From assembly GCA_003649565.1 (NCBI GenBank), contig QMSF01000066.1, positions 1 through 5,957 of the forward strand: 5,957 nt of DNA. The letters are read 5' to 3'. Under the pieces are notes generated by a model. That model ran no database searches and had not been told where the DNA came from. It worked only from the letters and a program-made list of their open reading frames with translations. Below are positions 5,667 through 5,957 of this stretch, in pieces. Every line of letters begins with the position of its first letter. The stretch's first letter is position 1. Both the position numbers and the translations under genes were made by a program. Source of the DNA: Thermoprotei archaeon. GTDB taxonomy: Archaea > Thermoproteota > Methanomethylicia > Nezhaarchaeales > WYZ-LMO8.

Positions 5667-5882
5667 CTATCTCCTAACTCTTTCCCTTAATTCCTTAGGA
5701 GTTACATAAGGTAACAGTTTGATGTAAATTACTGTACCTAGACCTAGTCCTATTAGGCCAAAGACTATCATTAAAACTGCACGTACAATTATGTTTAGGT
5801 CTGCGAATGTATATAGCGCTACAAATACCATCAAAACAACGAAAGCTGGGATTACAAGACCCACGAAAGACGCTATTACCAT
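5667..5882 (-). CDS. Small two-helix membrane protein of unknown function
   Basis: I do not recognise this 71-residue protein. It has two hydrophobic helices (about 3-26 and 32-55), a short loop with Asp/Asn (FADLN) between them, glycine-rich packing in the second (GLIGLGLGT), and a basic tail ending KELRERVRR, probably cytoplasmic, which would put both ends inside. It lies 97 bases upstream of atpK on the same strand, so a role beside the ATPase membrane sector (assembly or a small accessory subunit) is possible, but this rests on position only. The start is uncertain: the ATG at 5882 has no Shine-Dalgarno site, a TATA-like box sits almost on top of it, a GTG at 5864 (residue 7) is placed ideally for a leaderless message, and the frame stays open for 18 codons upstream of the ATG. 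The stop is TAG. Confidence 0.6.
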   Translation of the reverse strand: MVIASFVGLVIPAFVVLMVFVALYTFADLNIIVRAVLMIVFGLIGLGLGTVIYIKLLPYVTPKELRERVRR

Positions 5883-5887
5883 CGCTT

Positions 5888-5902
5888 TTATTATAAGCCT
5901 TT
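5888..5902 (-). promoter_or_regulatory. TATA-like promoter element before the small membrane protein gene
   Basis: TTATAATA at 5895-5888 on the minus strand, preceded by an A/G-rich stretch (AAAAGG) resembling a BRE. The box lies at -31 to -24 relative to base 5864, which is the first base of an in-frame GTG, so a leaderless transcript from 5864 fits. Relative to the annotated ATG at 5882 it is too close to act as that start's promoter. Confidence 0.35.
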
Positions 5903-5957
5903 TACTTAGTCTCTCGTTTTTTGAATGCCAAGGATCTCACGTATACTAGGCTAGGGC

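Overview
The window appears to come from an archaeon that carries methyl-coenzyme M reductase (MCR), probably outside the classical euryarchaeal methanogens. The first 328 bases encode the C-terminal half of a McrC-like protein, recognised by its long, highly conserved core PVDFEDFAKIGV. McrC is known only from organisms with MCR, that is methanogens and anaerobic methane or alkane oxidisers. The other genes look like those of the Thermoproteota (crenarchaeal/TACK) branch: a pyruvoyl decarboxylase of the crenarchaeal arginine decarboxylase type, and an A/V-type ATPase proteolipid with an extra N-terminal hydrophobic segment. Arg codons are mostly AGA/AGG, GC is moderate, and GGAGGTG Shine-Dalgarno sites and TATA-like boxes are archaeal in style. 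The lineage call (for example Methanomethylicia, Nezhaarchaeia, Korarchaeia or Bathyarchaeia) is inference and cannot be settled from this piece.

Layout. (1) 1-1358, plus strand: the 3' part of mcrC, then after a 1-base gap a TTG-started, cysteine-rich 342-residue protein that I do not recognise. It is the best candidate here for an undescribed, MCR-linked function. (2) 1351-3903, minus strand: an SfsA-type nuclease-fold protein, a sugar-phosphate nucleotidyltransferase with a left-handed beta-helix tail, and a SpeD/ArgDC-family proenzyme. The first two form an operon; the decarboxylase, 79 bases further on, may have its own promoter. Its 3' end overlaps the cysteine-rich gene tail to tail by 8 bases. 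(3) 3904-4014: a divergent control region with a perfect 9+1+9 palindrome. (4) 4015-5175, plus strand: a PLP-dependent trans-sulfuration enzyme (cystathionine gamma-synthase/lyase family). (5) 5222-5882, minus strand: the ATPase c-ring subunit with its own promoter, preceded by a small two-helix membrane protein whose start is unclear. No gene is visible in the last 75 bases.

How the genes work together: the mcrC fragment and the cysteine-rich gene form a translationally coupled pair that probably serves MCR assembly or activation. The other genes are housekeeping: polyamine synthesis, nucleotide-sugar supply, sulfur amino acid metabolism and the membrane ATPase. No tRNA, rRNA, CRISPR array, insertion sequence or sign of recent transfer was seen.
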